Of a stretch of 64,000 nt of DNA, positions 12,045 to 22,399 are shown piece after piece (the first letter of the stretch is position 1; each line of letters begins with the position of its first letter). The position numbers were made by a program, and so were the translations under genes. Origin of the DNA: Rhynchosporium graminicola (taxonomy: Eukaryota > Ascomycota > Leotiomycetes > Helotiales > Ploettnerulaceae). The notes below the pieces were generated by a model. It was not told where the DNA came from. It worked only from the letters and a program-made list of their open reading frames with translations, and searched no databases. The stretch spans positions 649,273-713,272 of the forward strand of contig FJUW01000003.1 of NCBI GenBank assembly GCA_900074885.1, given 5' to 3'.

Positions 12045-12490
12045 TACATCGGGTGTTGATACATATAATGGAGGATATGTAAAATGAGCGGCAGTACGAG
12101 CCGCGGCTATGGCACTAGTATGATGAGGTGGATCAACAGATTGTAGGTAGCATCAGTCGTAATTCCGTAAGGCCCTTCGCTCCATGATCAGAAGTAGTTC
12201 AAGTATTGCTGCTGTTGTCGTGTCCGACACGAGATGCTGTGGGTTGACAAATGTTCCTTCCGGCCGGAAAAGAGGAAAGTAGAATTTCTCTGACTGCACT
12301 TGGTGATTCAGAGCAACCTGGCAGACGTTGAATCTGGGTACGAGGCGAGGTTTTCGGATGGGAGGTGGATTCAAGGGTCTGGTCTGGTCTGGTCTGACCT
12401 GATCTGATGGATCGTGGTGGTGGAGCCAAGGATAAGAGTAACCTTGGAAAACCCCGCGGCTGGTAAGTACACTCACTACCCACTCACTTA

Positions 12491-12529
12491 CTGCAATGCA
12501 CTGCACTGCACTGCACTGCACTGCACTGC
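12491..12529. repeat. GCACT pentanucleotide microsatellite
   Basis: About seven copies of CACTG in a row, the first imperfect, about 450 bp upstream of the kinase start. A related GTCTG run lies at about 12377-12397. Confidence 0.9.
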
Positions 12530-13473
12530 GAGATCGATGCTTGAACTGACGGAACAGCTCGCCAAATAGAGCAGAAGAGAAAGATTCGAGAGTTCAAGCT
12601 GGAAGCTATGTATGTTGCATTCAGACCAGATAAGAGCCTGGTTTCCTTCTTTCTACTGTATTCCAGCACTCAAGGCCAGTGCAATCCTAGAAAGTTAGGT
12701 TTGAAAGTAACATCGGTTGATCTCCTGTACGGTAAGATCAAGGTGTTAACACTGTACTTGTGTTAACACCAGGCCAATTGCTAGCTACCATGCGGAGCCG
12801 AGCGACATTCACACACACTTGGAGCCAGGCAACGGCTGCGCTTATTGTAACTTAACCTGCCCGCGGTAGTTCAAGCCAACGGTTGCAGCGTTTGTGGGGG
12901 AATTGTTACGTCTGCGCTCTCGAATTGGATGGGATTGCGATTTGCGGAAAGCGCTATCTCTCAGCTTTACGGAACTCCGTGAGACAAGCAACCAGATACT
13001 GTACTGTACAACTGTACCTAGCGAAAGTACGAAATGAAAATCCAGCACCATGGCCAAAACTCCCTCCCCTACGTACGTACTACCCTGCCCTGGTGCGGCT
13101 TCCAGGCTATAGTTGGCTCCGCAATGCGATTGGCATTGTTGGGGTCATGGACTCATTCCAAGGTGGCATCGGAGCTCTCAGGCGGGGGCGTTAAGTGATG
13201 TGATGTGCCATAGAACGTATTGCGGGTTGTTAAGGGAGTATTGTACAACAAAGCAACGTTACAGAGAACTTCGCTACGTAAAAGTACCGACCGACTTCCA
13301 ATCGATGGTTGGGAGGGGAGGAGACCTGAGGCTCCAGTCCTCGAGAGCACGCCAATCCACTTCGCCCCGCATAAACTCATAAAGGCCATGTTGAATGCCC
13401 TCAGATCTGCGTTGGTGGTAATATGGACGCCGAGTCAATGTCTGTATCGACCTGGTTTCGGGTATTCAAGATT

Positions 13474-13526
13474 GAGACTGAGACTGAGACTGAGACTGAG
13501 AATGAGACTGAGAATGAGACTGAGAC
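13474..13526. repeat. GAGACT/GAGAAT hexanucleotide repeat
   Basis: About nine units of GAGACT with two GAGAAT variants. The repeat keeps several frames open on both strands (Glu-Thr or Ser-Leu repeats), which explains the spurious long frames around it. Confidence 0.9.
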
Positions 13527-13625
13527 CGCCTCTCGGGTTCCTACAAGGTCTTGCTTGCTTATGGATTTCCGGATTGCCCGACGGATCACCGACGTTCGCC
13601 TTTGTCTTCAGCAGACGACGAGGAA

Positions 13626-13649
13626 CCATCCCATCCCATCCCATCCCAT
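13626..13649. repeat. CCATC pentanucleotide repeat
   Basis: Four to five tandem CCATC units in the upstream region of the deaminase gene. Confidence 0.85.
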
Positions 13650-13987
13650 GCTCGAGATCATCAACAACCACCAGGTCCAGTGTGAGAGTGCCGAATCGAG
13701 ACAGGTATGCTCTATGACAGATCAATTCGTTGCTTGATTCTGCTGATCATGATTGGTCGCCGGGGGGTCCGATGTTAGACATCGAAACTCTCCGTAAGGC
13801 TATTCTGACGATATCGAATCTTCCAGTAAAGGCATGGATGGTTTGGTCAGAAAGTTGGGATACTTCGTGACGTTCCATGCTGTTCATCCAATAGACCGGG
13901 TTGCGCGTGCCAGCATCCTCTGTCACTGTCATAGAAGGTTTGGCTTGATTCAAGCAATAGCTAATTTTCTTCTAACTCCTCCCTTCT

Positions 13988-13994
13988 CACAAAT
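13988..13994 (+). promoter_or_regulatory. Candidate Ndt80/RON1-type site upstream of the deaminase
   Basis: CACAAAT fits CRCAAAW and lies about 98 bp before the deaminase ATG. With the two bases before it the string is CTCACAAAT, close to that at 2835-2843 in the dac1/ngs1 promoter region. Confidence 0.25.
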
Positions 13995-14091
13995 TCTTCG
14001 CATATCGCCAACTGCAAAACACTCGAAAAGTAGAATACCATCACCTGAAGGTCAAAACTATCATCAAAACTATTATCTTAAATCACACATT

Positions 14092-15277
14092 ATGAGACTT
14101 ATTATTAGAGAAGATCCGACCTCTGCGTCATCGTACATTGCCCACTACATTATTGGTAAGACTCCATGCTGCGCGATTATATTTCACAAAGTAATGAGTT
14201 CCTAGATAGAATAAAGGCCTTCAGCCCGACAGCCTCTAATCCATTTGTTTTGGGTCTCCCAACTGGATCCAGTCCCGTTGAAATTTACAAAATCCTCGTC
14301 CAGGAATACAAAGCTGGCAACATCTCATTCGAACATGTCGTTACATTTAATATGGTACAGAACCTCATATACCCGGGTCTTGCTCTGCCAAAGTCCATCT
14401 GCTGATAACCTCTGTTGTAGGACGAATACATCGGTATTCCACGCGAACATCCCGAGTCCTACCATACGTTCATGTACAAGCACTTCTTTTCACATGTCAA
14501 TGTACACCCGCGCAACATCCACATCCTGAATGGCAACGCTCCAGACCTTGAGGCCGAATGTGTAGCATACGAAGCCGCCATTAAGTCGTTTGGTGGTATC
14601 GACCTCTTCCTTGGTGGTATTGGGCCAGATGGACATATTGCGTTTAACGAGCCTGGATCATCGCTAGCGTCAAGAACGAGAGTCAAGACATTGGCATACG
14701 ACACCATTATTGCCAATTCAAGATTCTTCGACAACGATTTGGAGAAAGTGCCAAAGATGGCTCTCACCGTTGGTGTACAGACAGTGCTGGAGGCTAGAGA
14801 GGTTGTGATCATCATTACTGGAGCACACAAGGCGCTAGCGCTACAGAAATGTATCGAGGGAGGTGTGAACCACATGTGGACGCTCTCCTCTTTACAACTA
14901 CACCCACATCCTATGATCGTGGTCGACGAAGACGCAACTCTCGAGCTTCAAGTCAAGACAGTCAAGGTTGGTTTCTCTATTTTCGGTAGCGAAAGGGCCC
15001 AGTGACTAACGATTCACAGTACTTCAAATCAATCGAGAAAGTCGCCGCCTCGCAGGGCTTCCAGCAGATCCTTCCATCTTCAGTACGCACCGGTCCTCGC
15101 AACAACGGAGAAAAGCAAATCGAGCCAACCCCAGAGCTCAAGGAGGAAGCTAGCCTACAAGCTCCTAAGGCAGTGACCAGCACCCTTCTTTCTGCACCAG
15201 CAACAGAATATCCTCTCCGGAGCGTCAGCCCTGACTTGATTCCCGATCGTATGGCAGCCAGAATCGCTGCATATTAA
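14092..15277 (+). CDS. dam1: Glucosamine-6-phosphate deaminase
   Basis: Four exons: 14092-14155, 14206-14354, 14421-14966 and 15020-15277, giving 338 residues. The enzyme converts glucosamine-6-phosphate to fructose-6-phosphate and ammonia, the last step of the pathway. The start MRLIIREDP is typical of the family. Catalytic positions fall exactly where the E. coli NagB numbers put them: Asp 72 in FNMDEYIG, Asp 141 and His 143 in [15 protein letters not shown], and Glu 148. LPTGSSP (phosphate loop) is intact. After about residue 275 the protein has a tail of about 60 residues absent from bacterial NagB, which looks disordered. All introns are GT-AG of 50-66 nt. Confidence 0.96.
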
Positions 15278-15901
15278 TGCAGAACTAGCATGTATGGGGG
15301 ACACCACATTGGTTCAGAAACAGAGTTTCGATCTGGCGTTTTTCTTAAGGTTGCGTTTGCATTCATGTTCTGACCTCATGCCGGTGAGTGTCCGCATCTC
15401 CTTGTTCGTTTTAGCATGCGTGCTTGCAAGCTGTATTTATAGGAAACGAAATGTTTGTCAAGTTCTTGAAAACTTTGTAGTTAGCATGGCTCTCTCAAAC
15501 AGGTGCTCGAGCAGTAAGTGAAATCAAGCATGAAGCTCGAATTACAATCTACACAGCTGCGGTGTTGTTTGCCTTGGCACGCTTCGCTTAGTTTAATAAC
15601 AGAGTAGGAATGATGAAAAGACAAATTCATCATACTGTATTTCAATAAAGCTGAGATTGCCCTAGGACTGATTCCTAACAATCAGAAGAAGGTCAGCCGC
15701 GCCTAGAAATGAATTCTTGAATGTAAGGAAGCTGGTTGAACTGTATGGATTCTGACTAGAATATGAATTGGACGCAACAGAGCATATCATATCTATGTTC
15801 TTGAATATGACCTTGCTGGAGGTGTTAAAAAAGAGACGGCTGTCAAATCCATCGGTATACTGACTAGAAAAGCTTGCTAGCCGTCACCTTTGATCGAACG
15901 G
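15278..15901. other. Intergenic, no gene seen
   Basis: AT-rich 3' flank of the deaminase gene. No supported feature. Confidence 0.5.
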
Positions 15902-16410
15902 TTAAAGAATACCGTGATATTGTAGTAATGCTTCAATAAGACACAATAGGCCATACACTGAACAACCGTCTTGGGTACGGAAGAGACTGGCTTCTTGCAT
16001 AGTCCACCATCTTGTAAAATAGCTTCTTGATGCGAACAGATTCATCATCGAATGACAGACTGGATCAGTTGGGAATCTCTTCACTGTATATCCTGGACGA
16101 ACATCGGGAAACTGAACTGCAGGTGGTTTCTTATGCTTGTATGTGGTCTTCAGACCAATCTTCCTCATGTTAAGCTGAGATCGATCTACAAGGTCAACGG
16201 CCTCTTTTACATGCTCTGGCTCCTCTCCGATCCAGAGCGTCATTCATCCCGATTTTTGGTAAAATGTCAGGCATGAGCTTTATTTGCTCAGAACGTTCTC
16301 CTCGGTCCTCCTGGTTACTACACAAAGCGTCGATCTGCCACCCGCTCGGAGTATCCCCAACCTTTCTGCGCAGTGTCTTGAGAAGTTGAAAGAGATGAGG
16401 TAAGTTTCAG
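15902..16410 (-). pseudogene. HET-domain (heterokaryon incompatibility) gene relic
   Basis: On the minus strand, pieces of the HET domain follow in the right order but in two frames. From about 16370 to 16245 the translation gives WQIDALCSNQED, then GERSEQIKLMPDI, matching the usual W-x-DALCINQ..ERSEQV block. From 16243 to 15902 another frame gives LWIGEEPEHVKEAVDL and then YFTRWWTMQEASL, matching the (I/V)W(I/L)GE and RVWVVQE blocks. The two segments need a frameshift near 16243, and neither end has a proper continuation, so this is a decayed fragment. Intact HET proteins trigger cell death on non-self fusion. I infer no function for this copy. Confidence 0.75.
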
Positions 16411-17447
16411 CACTTTTCGTTCGAAAGAATACCCCATGTTCTCGGTTCGGAGAACCCCATTCGTAGGAAAAGACGGAGCTGTAGTACTAAAAATTAAAAA
16501 TCGGGCTTTGACAGCATACTTTACCATAGGAAAACTCTGTGAAGACAGAAATGAAAGACCTGTTTACTACGGTAAGGAGGGAAATTAGATGTTGCTGTCT
16601 GGTGATTGCGTATCTGTGGAGTTATATAACGTGGCAGACGAATACGCCTTCACAGTGAGCAAGCAATTACTGTAGCTGATATAGAGCGCATGATCAGTGC
16701 CACTGCCATTGCCCTGCTGTATTTGACGCCAGAACTCAGTTGCCGTGCAGAAAGGAAATAGCCTTTGAAACGAGGACGAACAAGCGGCGACTAGCTTGAG
16801 TATTAACATGCTCCTCGAAATTCAGGTCTCCTCCTGAATCTACGGACGCTCTCAAAGAGATCATGCCCGAGGTAGGAAAGTCCCCAATGCCAGGTTGCGC
16901 ATCACATCAGAGGACACAGCCTTTTTCGTGACGCTCGTGATATGGGCCAGTCCACGCCCATCGAGATAGAGCTAGCTGACTGTTCTTTCACGTTGCAAAC
17001 TAAGATGTGTCAAATTATTTGCGTGAGTCGACATCAACAGCCACTTCGGTCGTTATTGTTAATACTTCTTCTCTCTTGGGTGAGCGAGTGACAATTCTGG
17101 CGCCTAGTCGGAATAGTTTCTCCATCAATCAAAAGTTTCTCACCGCTGTCAACCCCTCCTCCATGCTGCATACCCCGCCAAAAGCCGTCAACCTGGATTC
17201 CCGTCAAGGTTGTCCCTTGGCAGGAACTGCATCTCACCCCGCCACGTAGGGAAACTATTATTTATCTTCATGCGACTCGGTGTGTATATGTTGCTAGATT
17301 CCCGGTGTCGCGCTCCTCTTTCCTTCACTCCTTCATCTTGTTGTCTTTCCCTTCAGTCTCGCCCATCTTATTTTCCATACATATCTGCAGTTAGCAGCTT
17401 ACGAACTCCATTTCACATACCCCCACTATCCTCTCATCGAGATCAAC
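16411..17447. other. Intergenic, upstream of lgd1
   Basis: No supported gene. Part may be further decayed HET sequence, since the first hundred bases or so upstream of the relic show no clear domain. The last 200 bp are CT-rich, as in many fungal promoters. Confidence 0.5.
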
Positions 17448-18968
17448 ATGGGTGAAATAACAATCACTGGCTGGGACAGTCGCGATGTGCGATTCCCTAC
17501 TTCTCTTGACAAGACTGGCTCCGATGCCATGAATGCAGCAGGCGACTATTCGGCCGCCTACTGTATTCTGAAGACCGACTCTGCTTTCTCTGGCCACGGC
17601 ATGGTAATTACAAACCCCATCGAACTTCCCATGCCCTCTCTTCACTTCCCATTGGAAAGGGCACAAACAAGAAGAGACTTACTGACTCCTCACATCCAGA
17701 CCTTCACAATTGGCCGAGGAAACGACATCGTGTGCAAAGCCATCGACAACGTTGCAGACCGCATTAAAGGCCGTACCCTTTCCTCTCTCGTCGCGAACTG
17801 GGGGGAGACATGGCGCTACCTGGTCTCCGATTCACACTTACGATGGATCGGACCCGAGAAAGGAGTCATACACTTAGCACTCGGAGCAGTCGTCAACGCA
17901 ATCTGGGATCTATGGGGCAAGACACTCAACAAACCAGTATGGAGGATCGTGGCAGACATGACACCTGAAGAGTTTGTGCGCTGCATTGACTTTCGATACA
18001 TAACGGATGCAATTACACCGGATGAAGCTATTGCCATGTTGAAGGCTGAGGAGGGAGGCAAGGCGAAGAGGCTGCAGGAGGCGTTGGAGAGTAAGGCTGT
18101 GCCAGCCTACACCACCAGTGCAGGCTGGCTGGGTTATGGAGAGGACAAAATGAAGGGACTTTTGCAGGAGACTTTGGCGAGTGGATACAAACACTTCAAG
18201 TTGAAGGTCGGCACTTCGATTGAAGCGGACAGAAAGAGATTGACCATTGCGAGAGAAGTCATTGGTTATGACAAGGGTAATATCCTGATGGTCGACGCAA
18301 ACCAGGTAAGTCAAGCTCTGGATTTATCATCTTAACTACTTCCCCTGCATCACAACTAACAGGTAATGTGTGTTGTGTAGGTCTGGTCCGTCCCGGAAGC
18401 AATCGAGTATATGCAACATCTCAAAGAATTCAAGCCTTGGTTCATCGAAGAACCTACTTCCCCTGACGATATCCTCGGTCACAAGGCTATCCGAGATGCC
18501 CTTCGTCCGTACGGAATCGGCGTCGCCACAGGAGAAATGTGTCAAAATCGCGTGATCTTCAAGCAACTCCTTGCTTCTGGCGCCATCGACATCTGCCAGA
18601 TCGACGCCTGTCGAATGGGTGGCGTCAACGAAGTACTCGCTGTGCTTCTCATGGCGAAGAAATTTGGAGTGCCAATCGTGCCCCATTCTGGCGGTGTCGG
18701 ACTACCGGAGTATACTCAACATCTGAGTACCATTGACTATGTCTGTGTAAGTGGTAAGTTGAGTGTGTTGGAATATGTCGACCATTTGCATGAGCATTTC
18801 AAGAACCCATCCGTTATCAAGGATGGTTATTATCAGACACCCCTAGAGCCTGGCTATAGTGTTGAGATGAAGCCTGAGAGTATGGACCATTACAGCTTTC
18901 CTGGTGAGGCTGGCACGTGGTGGAAGAGCGACGAAGCGAAGCCTATCTTGGAGGGTATCAAGATCTAG
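17448..18968 (+). CDS. lgd1: L-galactonate dehydratase (enolase superfamily)
   Basis: Three exons: 17448-17603, 17700-18305 and 18381-18968, giving 449 residues, almost the length of Trichoderma LGD1. The enzyme dehydrates L-galactonate to 2-keto-3-deoxy-L-galactonate in the fungal D-galacturonate (pectin) pathway. Enolase/mandelate-racemase features are the KLKVG lysine, metal ligands in MVDANQ, IEEPTSPDD and ATGEMCQNR, and the VPHSGG histidine. The match to LGD1 is strong along the whole chain, including SLDKTGSDAMNAAGDYSAAY at the N-terminus. The first intron (17604-17699, 96 nt) has no stop and is a multiple of three. It is treated as an intron because the family reads GHGM directly into TFTIGRGND. 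ENOSF1-like L-fuconate dehydratase is the alternative name for related proteins. Confidence 0.93.
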
Positions 18969-19871
18969 TTCTTCGTGAGGGCGGTGTGGTGAAGGGGTCG
19001 GGTAGTTTTCATGTTGGACTATTCCCTTCCGAACGGCAACGATGGCATCGTTCATTACACTTTTACCAAAGTGTATTCCTTGGTAGTGGAACATAATGGA
19101 TGGATAGAATGACTATTCACAGTGATTATTGTGGGCGAGGATTTTGTAAGCAAAGGGTTGGGAGAAATCCCAATGACAGGGCAACGATAGCATCCTGTTG
19201 ATCTTTTTTAGCTGAATTCAATCCTTTCTACTGTATTTGGGGCTTCCATGCGTGATTCTTTCATGAATGCTCAGGACAAGAGGAATTTCTAAAAGTGTAG
19301 CCATTTTGGGATATATTTATGTCGAACAGGGATACCTAGACACAGTGCTTCCCGGAATGCCATTTCGATCTGATGTTTCTCAGATACGTATTCTGCCACC
19401 ACAGGTTGAAGGTGGAGACGAATATCAACATTCATCAGATACACTCGCTTGTAAATTGCAACTTACGACTCCAGAGTCGTGTACATTCTGCCCACGATGC
19501 CATCAAATCGGCAAGATTCAATTGCTAACCGGCTCAGAAAGAAGGCTGCAAAACATCCACCATAATTTGGAATTTCCAGATTATAATGTTGACATGAAGT
19601 ATGGTACTCACCAGAGGTTTCAAGGGTCTCGTCGAAAAGCGGAACGCTCCACGTGACAAGCATCATTACCCCTAGCGTTTCAGGCTGAACGCATGGGCAC
19701 TACCAAGCAATATTGCAACGTCTTTAGAAGCTGTATCCCAAGCTTCCTTGCAATTAATGGATTTGTGAGTGCTTCTCGATTATTTTCTCGTGACTGTCCA
19801 TCCTTGTAGCTTTTGTTTCGACCTCGCTTCTCACTCCTTCCCGATATTTCTCCAACATCGGGAAAGTCAAC
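18969..19871. other. Intergenic, no gene seen
   Basis: About 0.9 kb. An open frame at 19267-19656 has no recognisable composition, family or splice context. No RNA gene or repeat was seen. Confidence 0.5.
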
Positions 19872-21840
19872 ATGGCTCGGCCCACGGGTTCAAAAGCCTC
19901 GGCGACCAAATCACCAAAACCTCAAGCACTACCCAAAGAAACCCTCTTCACGCAGGAGAATTTCGAGAAAGAGTTAAAAAGTCTTGCTCTCAAAGCGCAG
20001 GACGAAACATGGGGAAAATGGGCTTCTGAGCAAGCTTGGACTTTAGCTCTATCAGGAACACTACTCGCTCTGGGAGCTATATATTCGAATGTATCGCTTC
20101 TGAGTTTATCTCCAGTCTACGGCGGGATTCCATCGTCGGCTCTGCATGCGAAAGGTGTCATGGCAGCGTGTTTCCTGGGATGGTCGTCGAATCTGCATCT
20201 GAAAAGGCTGTTGCCGGTCAAGCCTCAATTTCTACTTCCGCTCATTGCTGCGTATATTCCCATGGTGCAATTCTTTCTATTCAAGATCAGTGGTAGGCTT
20301 GGAGGAATCTATGGACCGATTATTACCGAGGCTCTTACTTCGTTGCCGCTCCTTTTGCTGTCGGTCTCGTGTACGGCTACTATTTTGGATGATTTGGAGA
20401 TGAGTCCTGGAAGAGTTCAGTGGCTAGCTGATGCTATGCCCGGAATGCTATCATATTCATTCCTTAAAGGTGTGGAGCACGTGTCTATGAACAGCATCTC
20501 AAGAAGTATTGGAGCGTCTTTCCTTCAGACGAGACTGGGCCTCCAGATACTTTTGACTGGTCTATACTCCCTTTTCGCGCCGTCAAAACTTCTTCTTTAC
20601 GCCATCCCAGCACTCCTCCATACAGCGCTTTTTAACGGCCACGTCCAACTTCCATACACAACATCTGTCCTCAATTCCACTCTCGACAAACACAACTGGA
20701 CGATAATCGATAGACAAGAGTCTCTCACGGGATACATCTCTATCCTTGAGAGCTACGAGCAGCAATTCCGTGTTATGAGATGTGATCACAGTCTACTAGG
20801 CGGCGAATGGCTGGTCAAAAGTTCTAGAAACAGCATGCCAGAACCCATCTACGGCGTCTTCGTAATGCTCGAAGCAGTCCGACTAGTAGAAGTCGAAACC
20901 CCGATACCAGACTCACAAGCCAAAGCATTTGTTGTGTAAGTACACCTCTATGTTCCCAAAAATCATATCACATCAATCACACGTGACTAACCCCCTCCAG
21001 AGGTCTAGGCATTGGAACCACACCAGCCGCTCTCATGGCCCATGAGATCAGCACCACAATTGTCGAGATCGATCCAGTAGTCCATGATTTCGCAACGAAA
21101 TATTTCGCCCTTCCGAAAACCCATAAGAAAGTCATCGCCGACGCCGTGTCCTACGCAGCGGAAGTAGCGCGCTCGGATGAAAGATACGATTATGTCGTGC
21201 ATGATGTCTTTACTGGTGGTGCTGAGCCGGTGGATTTGTTCACGTACGAGTTCTTGTCAGATTTGAACACGATTCTGAAACCAGGTGGGGTGATTGCTAT
21301 TGTAAGTCTTTCTTTATTTCCTTCAGTCTTTCCTATAAAGGAATTCTAGACCTCTCACGTGAGTGAGAAACCATTATATGCTCACATACTAACACCTAAA
21401 TCTAGAATTACGCAGGCGACCTCCTCCTCCCTTCCGCGCGTATAATCGTGCAAACCATCCTCTCCATCTTCACAACCTGCCGTATCTTCCGTGAATCCGC
21501 GCCACCACCCCCATCTCAAATCGCTTCCGACGGACGAGACTTCATCAACATGGTGATATTCTGTCACAAACCCCTGCCCTTCTCCTCTTCCAACCCAGCA
21601 CAAGCATTGTCCTTCCGCGCTCCAATTGAAAAAGATTTCCTCGGCAGTAAAGCCAGACAAGCGTACTTGTTGCCGATTCACGAAGTTGATAGAGAGGTCT
21701 TCGAGTGGAAGGAGGGTGATGGGGGCGTTTTGAGAAGGAATGCCACGGAGAGGTTTAGGAGCTGGCAGGAGACGAGTGCGAGGGGACATTGGGCGGTTAT
21801 GAGGACTGTTGTTCCGGAGGGGATTTGGGAGAATTGGTGA
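19872..21840 (+). CDS. Membrane-anchored spermidine synthase-like methyltransferase-fold protein
   Basis: Three exons: 19872-20935, 21001-21301 and 21406-21840, giving 599 residues. Residues about 55-265 hold several hydrophobic segments that look like transmembrane helices. The C-terminal half has the Rossmann fold of spermidine synthases and related SAM-binding enzymes: VVGLGIGTTPAAL (about 354-366, glycine loop), TIVEIDPVVHDFA (acidic residue binding the nucleoside) and YDYVVHDVFTGG. Fungal homologues are annotated as spermine/spermidine synthase family, but an actual polyamine synthase is soluble and lacks the membrane part, so the substrate is unknown. The first codons (MARPTGSKASATKSPKPQ) resemble a basic cytosolic tail. 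Confidence 0.85.
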
Positions 21841-22399
21841 TTAATGCTTTTTGAGGATGAAGAGAGTGAATATTGAGACTAGTGAGAAGGAGCCGGTATA
21901 TATATATATATGTGTTTGTTAACAGAATAGCTGGGCGATGGGCGAGGATTGTAATGCAATTAGAAGCTTGTTAGTCAGTCGAGCTATTTTGCGGTTCAGC
22001 TATGTGCTGAGCGGATGTATTAATGTGATGATTTGCCAAGCGAGTCAAGGTACAGAGAGAAATGCATAGAAGCATGAGGAGGAATGATTGTCGTATGTTT
22101 GAATTTGAAAAGTGTAGTGGTATTTTACTTCCATCGTGGTATCATGAAGCCGCATTCCGTCCTCCAATTCCCAAAATCCCCACCTCCTCAAACGAACACC
22201 AACGAAGGTTTTCTCGGAGTCCAATTCCCAAGCGTTTCGTCATACCATCCAAGATACAATCGACTGAGTGGTCTATGTTCGCGCCATCCTAGCTCCAAGC
22301 CCTAAGAAAAGAATACGCATATGGATGCGAATGTACAGTAAAATGAACAAATGTCAGCACATTACTCGTTCCCCGATTTACCGGCATCATATGTAGGAT
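21841..22399. other. Intergenic between convergent genes
   Basis: 3' flanks of the synthase-like gene and the membrane-protein gene. Contains a short TA run at 21897-21911 and no supported gene. Confidence 0.6.

Larger units (their letters stand above)
12045..14091. promoter_or_regulatory. Long divergent region between the kinase and deaminase genes
   Basis: About 2 kb with several short tandem repeats (annotated separately) and no convincing gene. Open frames here arise from repeat tracts such as GAGACT. The region should contain both promoters. CACAAAT occurs at 13988-13994, close to the deaminase start, and a reverse CACAAA core occurs at 12891-12896. Confidence 0.5.

Noticed and set aside
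13220..13737. Open frames with Arg-Leu, Glu-Thr or Ser-Leu repeats on both strands
   Set aside because: They are produced by the GAGACT hexanucleotide repeat and have no splice or domain support.
19267..19656. 129-codon frame between lgd1 and the synthase-like gene
   Set aside because: No domain, mixed composition and no leader or splice context.
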